DNA from: Draconibacterium sp.
Lineage (GTDB): Bacteria; Bacteroidota; Bacteroidia; Bacteroidales; Prolixibacteraceae
Direction of reading: 5' to 3'
Length of the DNA: 8,280 nucleotides
Assembly: GCA_027011835.1 (NCBI GenBank)
Contig: JALUZN010000268.1
Span: 1 to 8,280, forward strand
Part shown: positions 1-6,422 of the stretch, piece by piece
Numbering within the stretch: position 1 is the stretch's first letter
How the letters are laid out: each line of letters starts with the position of its first letter
Program-made: the position numbers and the translations under genes
Notes under the pieces: model-generated
Databases searched by the model: none
What the model saw: the letters and a program-made list of their open reading frames with translations, nothing else
Told to the model about the DNA's origin: nothing

Positions 1-84
1 GATAATCATAATATTTAAAATGTTTTATGAAACGAGCATGTAATACAGTTGCGCTTGGGATGATTATTAACCCCGATGTATATA

Positions 85-98
85 GGGAACGAGTTCCC
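85..98. promoter_or_regulatory. 14-bp dyad upstream of nadK (possible operator)
   Basis: The arms GGGAAC (85-90) and GTTCCC (93-98) are perfect inverted repeats separated by two bases. A third related half, GGGAAA, follows at 101-106. The dyad lies 55 bases before the nadK start. It could be a protein-binding site, or a small RNA hairpin if read as GGGAA-CGAG-TTCCC. It stands out because the surrounding DNA is AT-rich. No regulator is known from the sequence, and chance occurrence cannot be excluded. Confidence 0.22.
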
Positions 99-153
99 CC
101 GGGAAATCAGGGGTTTGCAATACTGTATTTTTTAAAGCAAATAATTTAATAGT

Positions 154-1035
154 ATGAAAGTAGCTGTTTTTGGAACTTTGGTTTCAACCGACTTTATTCC
201 TGTACTCGATGAGTTTTTCCAGTTTCTGAAAAAAAATAAAATAGAGGTTCAGCTTTTTAAACCGTTTTGCGATTTTTTGGTCGACGAGCTGAATACAACT
301 CCGTATTATGCATCGCTGTTTAACTCGTTTGCCGATTTCGATAACGATAACAGTTTTATTTTCAGTGTGGGTGGCGATGGTACTTTCCTTCATTCGGTAT
401 TAAATATTCGTAATTTCAATATTCCTGTAATAGGTGTTAATAGTGGCCGGTTAGGTTTTTTAGCCGATATTTCGGCCGACCAAATTAACGATGCACTCAC
501 CAATATACTGAACCATAAATATACAACGGTTGAGCGTTCGCTGCTTCAGGTCGATTTTGTCGGTTGTAAGAATATGGAGTTTAACTATGCCTTAAACGAA
601 ATTACCGTTTCGAAAACCGATACTTCGTCGATGATAAATATTTCGGTTTTTGTGGGTTCCGAACTTTTAAATAATTACTGGGCCGACGGATTAATTGTTT
701 CAACACCAACAGGCTCAACAGCATACTCGTTAAGTGTGGGCGGCCCTATTTTGACTCCCGACTCGGAGAACTTTGTAATAACACCGCTTGCACCGCACAA
801 CCTTACTGTTCGGCCAATTGTTGTTCCCGATAAATATGAAATTACATTGAAAGTTAAAGGCCGGGGAACCCACTTTTTAACATCGCTCGATTTTAGGTCG
901 GAAGCTGTTGAGCAGGCAACAATAATTAAGGTAAAAAAGGCCGGGTTTAAACTGAAAACTTTACAACTGCCCGAACAGCCGTTTTTTAATACGCTTCGAA
1001 ATAAATTAATGTGGGGAATCGATAAAAGAAACTAA
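154..1035 (+). CDS. nadK: NAD kinase (ATP-NAD kinase)
   Basis: Cytosolic enzyme that phosphorylates NAD at the 2' hydroxyl of its adenosine ribose, making NADP. At 293 residues it is a normal length for bacterial NadK. The N-terminal nucleotide-binding part holds the family signature GGDGT at residues 73-77, with D75 the expected catalytic aspartate. It is followed by the conserved NSGRLGFL at 96-103. The all-beta C-terminal part begins with the ALNE segment (146-149, the NE pair contacting NAD) and the hallmark DGLIVSTPTGSTAYSLS at 178-194, then GGPI. The usual SLDGR segment reads SLDFR (244-248), a small variation. The ATG at 154 is fixed by an in-frame stop at 142-144 and follows an A/T-rich stretch without a Shine-Dalgarno sequence. 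A 486-bp gap follows, so it is probably not cotranscribed tightly with the envelope genes. No frameshift or truncation is seen. Confidence 0.97.
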   Translation: MKVAVFGTLVSTDFIPVLDEFFQFLKKNKIEVQLFKPFCDFLVDELNTTPYYASLFNSFADFDNDNSFIFSVGGDGTFLHSVLNIRNFNIPVIGVNSGRLGFLADISADQINDALTNILNHKYTTVERSLLQVDFVGCKNMEFNYALNEITVSKTDTSSMINISVFVGSELLNNYWADGLIVSTPTGSTAYSLSVGGPILTPDSENFVITPLAPHNLTVRPIVVPDKYEITLKVKGRGTHFLTSLDFRSEAVEQATIIKVKKAGFKLKTLQLPEQPFFNTLRNKLMWGIDKRN

Positions 1036-1196
1036 TATCCATAAGCCGGTAGGAACAGTCTTTTTTTTGAGCTGAAAGAGGTTCTTAATTAAACCTTAAA
1101 TCTTCGGCAACCGCTATTTTTAAAGCCCCTTAACAATTTTTAATCTTCTTTTCGGTTTTATAATAGCAATCGGGTATGTTATTTTGCGAATTATAT

Positions 1197-1204
1197 TACT
1201 TTTG
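1197..1204 (+). promoter_or_regulatory. Bacteroidota-type -7 promoter element in the nadK-DUF6089 gap
   Basis: TACTTTTG matches the Bacteroidota housekeeping -7 consensus TAnnTTTG at every defined base. The expected -33 TTTG is not at the normal distance: a TTTG lies at 1183-1186, only 10 bases upstream, and the region about 20 bases upstream has only a weak TATG-like match. The preceding 60 bases are T-rich. Transcription would start near 1208-1212 and run toward the DUF6089-uppS-bamA genes, giving either a separate short RNA or a leader of about 310 bases. Confidence 0.5.
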
Positions 1205-1376
1205 TACCTCTTGAAAGCTGTATTTTCGAGATGGCAGATAGGCTAAGTTCGTTGATGTACAAAGAGTTGTGGCGTATTTCTATGAAGAAGTAAATTCTTT
1301 TAAATACGAAGAACCGGATGGAAAAAAGAGTCAATTTTTTACTCTTTTCAGGTGACAAACAATTTTTTGTTTTTTT
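1205..1376 (+). ncRNA. Candidate small RNA or structured leader
   Basis: This is an inference from structure, not a recognised family. It begins just after a perfect -7 element. It contains a hairpin with a 7-bp outer stem CGTATTT/AAATACG (1273-1279, 1302-1308) and a 5-bp inner stem AAGAA/TTCTT (1285-1289, 1295-1299). A second hairpin has the 8-bp stem AAAAGAGT/ACTCTTTT (1324-1331, 1341-1348). The region ends with a weak AT-rich stem and a U-run (1357-1376). ACCT near the start (1206-1209) can also pair with AGGT (1350-1353), which could close the molecule. A 20-codon reading frame (1231-1293, ATG to TAA) lies inside and is an alternative explanation. Conservation in relatives would decide between RNA, leader peptide and nothing. 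Confidence 0.25.
1357..1376 (+). terminator. Weak AT-rich hairpin with U-run
   Basis: The stem AAACAA (1357-1362) / TTGTTT (1367-1372) has a TTTT loop and is followed by four more T residues. It could end a short transcript started near 1210, but its low GC content makes it a poor terminator and it may only attenuate or do nothing. It lies 146 bases before the DUF6089 start. Confidence 0.22.
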
Positions 1377-1521
1377 ATGCAAATTAGCACATGCCCGAAA
1401 CGATTATTTGTTAAACAATTTTGAATACTAAAATGAAACAGACCGAAAGATTTTTTATTAAAAAAAGGAGATTTTTTGCGACCGTTTCAATGTGTTAGAG
1501 AAAAGATAACAATTTAAGCAC

Positions 1522-2262
1522 ATGAGAAAAGTATTATTGATGTTTGCAACCGTTTTGATAACCACTTCAGGGTTTGCTCAAAAAACAGCCGACATTGGGA
1601 TTTGGGGCGGAACGTCGAATTATTTTGGTGATATGACGGATGCACCCCCATTTCAAACGTTCAATTTAAATTTTGGAGCCTATTTCAGGTATAACTTTAA
1701 TGCACGGGTTGGGTTACGAACGATGGCGCTGTTTGGCAGTTTTTTGCAGGAAGGCGTTATAGAAGGAACCCCATGGAAGTTCGATAAAAGTGTTTTGGAT
1801 CTTTCGATGCAGGTAGAAATAAATTATCTGAAATACATTTTGGGAGAGAAGAAAACACCGTTTTCGTCGTATGTAACTTTTGGGCTTGGAATGGAATATT
1901 TTCCATACGAAGTATTAAACTCTAGCATTGCGCAGTTTAATCCGGAACATCCGGCAGTAAAAAACGATGAAGATTTCAACGAGTCGGTAATTGCACCAAC
2001 AATACCTTTTGGGCTGGGATTTAAATATAATATTGGAAGACGTTTGGGAGTTGGTATTGAATACCAGTTGCGGAAAGTATTTAGCGATAAGTTGGATGAT
2101 CTTGACGATCCGTTGTCGTATTACAATCCGCAGGGAGAGTTGATTAAATATACATCGGCAATACACAACAACGATTGGGCTGGTTATTTAGGCGTTCATT
2201 TAACGTACATGATTTATATAGGCAAGAATGCATGCCCGGTTTACGATAGTAAAAAGAAATAA
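1522..2262 (+). CDS. DUF6089 family outer-membrane beta-barrel-like protein
   Basis: Function unknown. The product has 246 residues and a clear signal peptide: a positive MRK start, a hydrophobic core and a likely cut after the FAQ at 18-20. The mature part alternates hydrophobic and polar residues, with aromatic and glycine-rich stretches typical of a small outer-membrane barrel. The early segment GGTSNYFGDMTD (29-40), the mid segment FSSYVTFGLGMEYFPYE (114-130) and a C-terminal barrel strand followed by ACPVYDSKKK resemble the DUF6089 family, which in Bacteroidota commonly sits just before uppS and bamA. An in-frame stop at 1507-1509 leaves the ATG at 1522 as the obvious start. Its stop overlaps the uppS ATG by one base, so the two are probably translationally coupled. 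The context suggests an envelope-assembly or surface role, but this is inference. The family call rests on pattern and gene order. Confidence 0.85.
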   Translation: MRKVLLMFATVLITTSGFAQKTADIGIWGGTSNYFGDMTDAPPFQTFNLNFGAYFRYNFNARVGLRTMALFGSFLQEGVIEGTPWKFDKSVLDLSMQVEINYLKYILGEKKTPFSSYVTFGLGMEYFPYEVLNSSIAQFNPEHPAVKNDEDFNESVIAPTIPFGLGFKYNIGRRLGVGIEYQLRKVFSDKLDDLDDPLSYYNPQGELIKYTSAIHNNDWAGYLGVHLTYMIYIGKNACPVYDSKKK

Positions 2263-3008
2263 TGGAGTCGTTCAGAAACAGAGTTGATAAAAACAATATT
2301 CCGAAACATGTTGCCATAATTATGGATGGTAACGGTCGTTGGGCAAAAAAACACGGGAAAGCCCGGGTTTACGGGCACGAGAGTGGCGTAGAGTCGGTGC
2401 GGTCGGTGGTTGAAGGTGCCGGCGAAATAGGAATAAAACACCTTACCCTGTATGCATTCTCAACCGAAAACTGGAATCGCCCCAAAAACGAAGTCGATGC
2501 GTTGATGGAACTTTTGGTACATGCCATTGAAATGGAAACGAAATCGCTGATGAAAAATAACGTGCGGTTATCGACCATCGGCAATATTGAAGCAATGCCC
2601 CCAAAAGTTAAAGAAAAACTAAACGGATGCATTGATGCCTTGAAATTAAATACCGGATTAAATTTAGTACTTGCACTTAGTTATAGCTCGAAATGGGAAA
2701 TAGTTAATGCTACAAAAAATTTGGTTCGCGATGCTATAGATAAAAAAATAAAGCCAGAAAAAATAAACAACGAACTGTTTGAGAGCTACTTAAACACAGC
2801 TGGAATTCCTGACCCCGAATTGCTGATTCGCACAAGCGGAGAGTACCGGATTAGTAATTTCCTGCTTTGGCAAATAGCTTATTCCGAATTGTATTTCACC
2901 GAAAAACTTTGGCCCGATTTTCGAAAGGAAGATCTGTTTGAAGCAGTTTTCGATTTTCAAACCCGGGAACGACGATTTGGAAAAATCAGCGAACAGTTAA
3001 TCAGCTAA
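2262..3008 (+). CDS. uppS: Isoprenyl (undecaprenyl diphosphate) synthase
   Basis: A cytosolic, membrane-associated cis-prenyltransferase. It adds isopentenyl units to farnesyl diphosphate in Z configuration, giving the C55 carrier used for peptidoglycan and surface glycans. The 248-residue length is normal. The signature MDGNGRWA starts at residue 21, with D22 the catalytic, metal-binding aspartate. H39 follows in the GHE motif, then FSTENWNRP (66-74) with the substrate-site S67, N70 and R73. Near the C-terminus RTSGEYRISNFLLWQIAYSELYF (190-212) carries R190, R196, S198 and E209. The segment YSSKWEI (141-147) replaces the YGGRWDI of E. coli, a variation I believe is usual in Bacteroidota. All expected active-site residues are present. 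The ATG shares a base with the DUF6089 stop (TAATG at 2260-2264), and bamA begins 7 bases after its stop, so the three are very probably one operon. Confidence 0.97.
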   Translation: MESFRNRVDKNNIPKHVAIIMDGNGRWAKKHGKARVYGHESGVESVRSVVEGAGEIGIKHLTLYAFSTENWNRPKNEVDALMELLVHAIEMETKSLMKNNVRLSTIGNIEAMPPKVKEKLNGCIDALKLNTGLNLVLALSYSSKWEIVNATKNLVRDAIDKKIKPEKINNELFESYLNTAGIPDPELLIRTSGEYRISNFLLWQIAYSELYFTEKLWPDFRKEDLFEAVFDFQTRERRFGKISEQLIS

Positions 3009-3015
3009 TAAATGT

Positions 3016-5724
3016 ATGAATAGAATGCGAAAGTATATAACACTTCTATTGTTTTTAATTGTTACAATTGTGCCGGGAGCATACGCTCAGATTAGCGACA
3101 GCACCAATTTTTCAATTTATTATTCGAGCCCGCGAAGATACGAAATTGCCGATATTAAAGTGTCGGGAATTAAGTACTTAGATAAAGCGATTTTAATTCA
3201 GCTCTCGGGACTGAAAGTTGGTCAGGAGATTGATGTACCGGGTGAAGAAGTTACCATGGCAATTAAAAAGTTGTGGCATCAGGGCCTGTTCTCCGACATA
3301 AAAATTGCAGCCACTAAAGTGGTGGGCAATAAAATATGGCTCGATGTTTATTTGCAGGAACGCCCTCGTTTAGCCGATGTAAACTACCTTGGAGTGTCGA
3401 AATCGGAACGAGACGATATTACCGAAAAAGTTTTATTGCTGAAGGGAAGTCAGATTACCGACAATATGGTAAACAATGCCGAGCGGACAATCAGAGATAT
3501 TTTCCTTGAGAAAGGATTTCTTAATACCGAAGTAAATATTGTTCAGCGCGACGATACCACACAAAACAACAGCCTTATTCTCGATATATATGTCGATAAA
3601 AAAGAGAAAGTTAAAGTAAACGACATCTTTATTACCGGAAACAAAGCCATTAAGCAAATTACGCTCGAGCGTGCCATGAAAAAGACAAATGCTAAAGCAC
3701 TTCGTAACTTTTTCAAAACAAAGAAATTCCTTCAGGAAGAGTATAAAAAAGATAAAATAAAATTAATTGATAAATACAACGAGAAAGGTTATCGCGATGC
3801 AATTATTGCTCACGATAGTGTTTATCAGGTTCTTGTTGGAAAAAAGAAAAAACCGAAAGTTGATATTAGTATTGATATTGATGAGGGGAAAAAATATTAC
3901 TTTGGAAATATTCGCTGGGTAGGAAATACAATTTACCCTTCGGAATATTTAAATGCAGCACTTGGTATTAAAAAGGGCGATGTTTTTAATCAGAAAATTT
4001 TAGACAAACGTCTTTTCGATAACGACGAGGGACTGAACAATTTGTATCTCGACAAAGGATACCTGTTTTTTAATCTCGAACCGGTTGAAGTGAATATTAA
4101 TAAAGATTCGATTGATTACGAGATGCGTATTTTCGAAGGGAAACAGGCAACCATTAACGAAGTGCGAATTACAGGAAATACAAAAACCCACGAACATGTT
4201 GCACGGCGCGAGTTATATACTTATCCGGGCGATTTGTTTAGTAAAACACTTTTAATGCGGTCGTACCGGCAATTGGCGCAATTGGGGCATTTCGACCCCG
4301 AAGCAATTAACCCCGATGTACAACCAAATCCCGAAGATGGTACTGTTGATATAGAGTACCAACTTGTTGAAAAAGCAAACGATCAGATTGAATTGTCGGG
4401 AGGTTGGGGAGCCGGTATGTTTGTCGGTTCTATAGGTTTGAAATTTGCAAACTTCTCGGTTCGGAATATTTTTAATAAAGAAGCGTGGCGACCTTTACCC
4501 ACAGGCGACGGACAAACTCTTAGCCTGCGCTATCAAACCAGTGGAAAGTACTATCGTACAATAAGCATGTCGTTTATTGAGCCCTGGCTTGGCGGGAAAA
4601 AGCCAAATTCATTCTCGGTTTCTCTTTCGCACTCGCGTATAAACTACAGTGCAAATAAATATTATCAATCCTATAATCCATACGGATACGGAGGTTACGG
4701 AAGTTCTCCCTACGGTTATGGTGGAGGGTCGGGGTACTACGGCAGCTCGCCCTACGGATATGGTGGTTATGGATACGATTCATACGGATATGGCGGATAT
4801 CCGCAATATCAGTATAATTATCAATCGGAACATACAAACAATGCTACCGACCAAATTTGGGAAACAACAGCGTTGTCGTTAGGTTACGGGTATCGTCTTT
4901 CGTACCCCGACGATTATTTTACACTCTACCACGAACTGTCGCTAGAACATTATAACCTGAGGAACATGGGAAGTTATTTCTATTTCCTTGCCGACGAAAA
5001 CGGACAGGTAAACGGAACATTTAATAACTTAAGTTTTAAAATAGTTTTAGGGCGTAGCTCGGTAGATAATCCGCTATACTCGCGGAGAGGGTCAAACATC
5101 TCTCTCTCGTTAAAACTTACTCCACCCTATTCGTGGTTTACCGATACCGATTATGGCGACCCCAATGTAACCAACGAAGAACGATACAAATGGATTGAAT
5201 ACCATAAATGGTTATTTAAAGGGCAACTTTTTACTCCGGTATCGAAAAGTGTTGACCATACCTTGGTACTGCGTACTGCATTCGAATTTGGCTTTTTGGG
5301 TTATTACGATGAACACCGAAAGTCGCCATTCGAAGGTTTTATTGTGGGAGGCTCGGGAATGTCGGGGTACAACATTTACGGAACCGACTATGTTGCATTG
5401 CGCGGATATAAAGATTATAGTCTGAGCCCAAATAACGGCTCGAACATCTATTCAAAATTTACAATGGAGATGCGTTACCCGATAACGTTAAAGCCAAGTG
5501 CAACCATCTACGGACTGGCTTTTCTTGAAGCAGGTAATGCCGGACTGAGCTTTCACAATTATGTGCCGTTTAAATTGCATCGCTCGGCAGGAGTTGGTGT
5601 TCGTATCTTCTTGCCAATGTTTGGATTAATGGGGATTGACTGGGGATATGGATTCGATGAGGTTCCCGGAAATCCGGGTGCAAACGGCAGCCAGTTTCAT
5701 TTTGTTATTGGCCAGCAATTTTAA
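3016..5724 (+). CDS. bamA: Outer membrane protein assembly factor BamA
   Basis: Central subunit of the BAM complex, an Omp85-family protein that folds and inserts beta-barrels into the outer membrane. It has 902 residues, longer than the roughly 810 of E. coli. The signal peptide is about residues 1-24, with a cut near AYA-Q. Five POTRA domains follow at about 42-116, 117-195, 196-291, 292-375 and 376-453; GN(T/K) turns such as FITGNK, VGNTIY and ITGNTK mark domains 3 to 5. The barrel spans about 455-902. It contains the loop-6 LRGY (795-798), equivalent to VRGF/Y, and ends in an aromatic C-terminal strand (FHFVIGQQF). A Gly/Tyr-rich insertion at about 548-603 interrupts the barrel between strands that align with beta-5 and beta-6, so it should lie in an extracellular loop. 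The start could also be Met4 (3025). It is spaced 7 bases from uppS; the downstream chaperone pair starts 144 bases later. Confidence 0.97.
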   Translation: MNRMRKYITLLLFLIVTIVPGAYAQISDSTNFSIYYSSPRRYEIADIKVSGIKYLDKAILIQLSGLKVGQEIDVPGEEVTMAIKKLWHQGLFSDIKIAATKVVGNKIWLDVYLQERPRLADVNYLGVSKSERDDITEKVLLLKGSQITDNMVNNAERTIRDIFLEKGFLNTEVNIVQRDDTTQNNSLILDIYVDKKEKVKVNDIFITGNKAIKQITLERAMKKTNAKALRNFFKTKKFLQEEYKKDKIKLIDKYNEKGYRDAIIAHDSVYQVLVGKKKKPKVDISIDIDEGKKYYFGNIRWVGNTIYPSEYLNAALGIKKGDVFNQKILDKRLFDNDEGLNNLYLDKGYLFFNLEPVEVNINKDSIDYEMRIFEGKQATINEVRITGNTKTHEHVARRELYTYPGDLFSKTLLMRSYRQLAQLGHFDPEAINPDVQPNPEDGTVDIEYQLVEKANDQIELSGGWGAGMFVGSIGLKFANFSVRNIFNKEAWRPLPTGDGQTLSLRYQTSGKYYRTISMSFIEPWLGGKKPNSFSVSLSHSRINYSANKYYQSYNPYGYGGYGSSPYGYGGGSGYYGSSPYGYGGYGYDSYGYGGYPQYQYNYQSEHTNNATDQIWETTALSLGYGYRLSYPDDYFTLYHELSLEHYNLRNMGSYFYFLADENGQVNGTFNNLSFKIVLGRSSVDNPLYSRRGSNISLSLKLTPPYSWFTDTDYGDPNVTNEERYKWIEYHKWLFKGQLFTPVSKSVDHTLVLRTAFEFGFLGYYDEHRKSPFEGFIVGGSGMSGYNIYGTDYVALRGYKDYSLSPNNGSNIYSKFTMEMRYPITLKPSATIYGLAFLEAGNAGLSFHNYVPFKLHRSAGVGVRIFLPMFGLMGIDWGYGFDEVPGNPGANGSQFHFVIGQQF
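4681..4803 (+). repeat. Gly/Tyr-rich repeat region inside bamA
   Basis: Codons 556-596 of bamA encode an irregular array of YGYGG-type units. GSSPYGYGG occurs twice, at residues 562-570 (4699-4725) and 576-584 (4741-4767), a 14-residue period. These two copies differ at five of nine codons, all synonymous, so the repeat is preserved as protein rather than being a fresh DNA duplication. A later pair shares TACGGATATGG at 4753-4763 and 4783-4793. The region is predicted to be extracellular (loop 3 by analogy with E. coli BamA) and unstructured or stacked through tyrosines. Its role is unknown. Confidence 0.85.
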
Positions 5725-5736
5725 AAAACGGAATTT

Positions 5737-5752
5737 TGGCACAGATTATGGT
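5737..5752 (+). promoter_or_regulatory. Sigma-54-like promoter candidate before the ompH pair
   Basis: TGGCAC at 5737-5742 matches the sigma-54 -24 element perfectly. After the standard five-base spacer comes ATGGT (5748-5752), which matches the TTGCW -12 element at only three of five positions; the usual GC is GG. Transcription would begin near 5763, about 105 bases before ompH. It lies 12 bases after the bamA stop. If real, the chaperone pair could be switched independently of bamA. The defective -12 keeps confidence low. Confidence 0.33.
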
Positions 5753-5868
5753 AAATTTAGTTTCAGTTAATAGAAATATATTAGTTACGAAACAGACAGA
5801 AATTTATTTTCGAATATGAAAACTAAACAATGTAAATTCGGGCTATTCACCTTTAAAATTAAATTGAG

Positions 5869-6381
5869 ATGAAAAAAATAATTTTTACACTTGTTGCTGC
5901 TTTTACTCTTGTTGCAGCTGTTAACGCACAAAAATATGCGTTTATCGATTCAGAATATATTATGGAAAACATACCTGCTTTTACTGCAGCTCAACAGCAA
6001 CTTAATCAGTTGTCGTCGCAGTATCAAAAAGAGCTCGAATCGATGCATGCCGAGATAGAACAAATGTATAAAGATTTTCAGGCAGAAAGTGTTTTGCTTT
6101 CCGACGATATGAAACGTAAACGCGAGGATGTAATAATTACAAAAGAGAAAGCGTACAAAAAACTTCAACGCAAATATTTTGGACCCAAAGGCGACCTGTT
6201 TACAAAACGACAGGGGCTGGTAAAACCTATTCAAGACGATATTTTTAATGCCGTTCAGGAAATTGCAAACGATGGTAGTTATGCCGTAATTTTCGATAAG
6301 GCCGGAAGTACTACTTTGTTCTTTACTAACCCACGGTACGATTTGAGTGATGAGGTTCTTAAAAAACTCGGATATAAATAA
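5869..6381 (+). CDS. ompH: Skp/OmpH family periplasmic chaperone (first copy)
   Basis: Periplasmic holdase of the OmpH/Skp family that keeps unfolded outer-membrane proteins soluble on the way to BamA. The product has 170 residues, a usual length. A signal peptide covers about residues 1-20, with a cut near VNA-Q. The mature chain opens with the family-typical strand YAFIDSEYIMENIP (23-36). Residues 38-105 are a charged, Gln-rich helix-forming stretch that would make one arm of the coiled-coil tentacle. A returning helix (about 112-135) leads into the beta segment YAVIFDKAGSTTLFFTNP (138-155), and the protein ends in a helix, DEVLKKLGYK. Skp proteins work as trimers. An in-frame stop at 5860-5862 supports the ATG at 5869. 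It lies 144 bases after bamA and 41 bases before a second member of the same family. A sigma-54-like site and an 18-codon frame precede it. Confidence 0.94.
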   Translation: MKKIIFTLVAAFTLVAAVNAQKYAFIDSEYIMENIPAFTAAQQQLNQLSSQYQKELESMHAEIEQMYKDFQAESVLLSDDMKRKREDVIITKEKAYKKLQRKYFGPKGDLFTKRQGLVKPIQDDIFNAVQEIANDGSYAVIFDKAGSTTLFFTNPRYDLSDEVLKKLGYK

Positions 6382-6389
6382 TTTAATAC

Positions 6390-6397
6390 TATATTTG
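6390..6397 (+). promoter_or_regulatory. -7-like element between the two ompH genes
   Basis: TATATTTG matches the Bacteroidota -7 consensus TAnnTTTG at all defined bases and lies 25 bases before the second ompH start. No TTTG is found at the expected -33 distance, which would fall in the end of the first ompH. In such AT-rich DNA a chance match is quite possible; otherwise it is an internal promoter raising expression of the second chaperone. Confidence 0.28.
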
Positions 6398-6422
6398 ACA
6401 AAATTTTTTTAAAAAAACAATT

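Larger units (their letters stand above)
1036..1521. other. 486-bp non-coding gap between nadK and the DUF6089 gene
   Basis: No protein gene is convincing here: frames on both strands are short and resemble no family I recognise. Downstream of nadK there is a T8 tract (1061-1068) but no good stem before it, so no clear nadK terminator. From 1130 to 1160 the DNA is T-rich and runs into a Bacteroidota-type -7 element at 1197-1204. The stretch 1205-1376 can form several hairpins and may be a small RNA or leader. From 1377 to 1521 I see only AT-rich DNA with a small palindrome (1408-1418), a direct repeat of AGATTTTTT (1448-1456 and 1469-1477) and the inverted pair TGAAAC/GTTTCA (1434-1439, 1484-1489). 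The octamer AACAATTT recurs four times in the gap (near 1133, 1358, 1414 and 1508), which may just reflect base composition. Confidence 0.6.

Noticed and set aside
1..9. ATG on the - strand at 9-7, possibly the start of a divergent gene leaving the window
   Set aside because: Only three codons are visible and no family can be recognised.
27..149. 40-codon frame upstream of nadK on the + strand
   Set aside because: It resembles no known protein, has no support for its start, and covers the dyad region; likely chance.
1024..1068. Possible nadK terminator using the T8 tract at 1061-1068
   Set aside because: The best pairing has a two-base bulge, only three base pairs next to a 23-base loop, and overlaps the stop codon; not credible.
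1191..1382. 63-codon frame on the - strand in the intergenic gap
   Set aside because: Lys/Phe-rich composition simply reflects AT-rich DNA; no domain, no start signal, and it runs against the predicted promoter.
1461..1470. GGAG preceded by an A-run, as a Shine-Dalgarno site
   Set aside because: No start codon at suitable distance opens a real gene, and Bacteroidota rarely use such sites.
1433..1498. 21-codon frame upstream of the DUF6089 gene
   Set aside because: Low-complexity codons over T and A runs, no coupling to the downstream start.
4585..4605. TGGCTT/AAGCCA hairpin inside bamA
   Set aside because: It lies in well-conserved barrel coding sequence and is short; a chance product of the codons.
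4649..4882. 77-codon frame overlapping the Gly/Tyr repeat of bamA, and an opposite-strand frame at 4574-4837
   Set aside because: Both are shadows produced by the repeated, stop-poor codons of the bamA insertion.
6404..6417. T7A7 palindrome between the ompH genes, as a terminator
   Set aside because: Pure A/T with no loop; too weak to stop transcription and sits in an operon.
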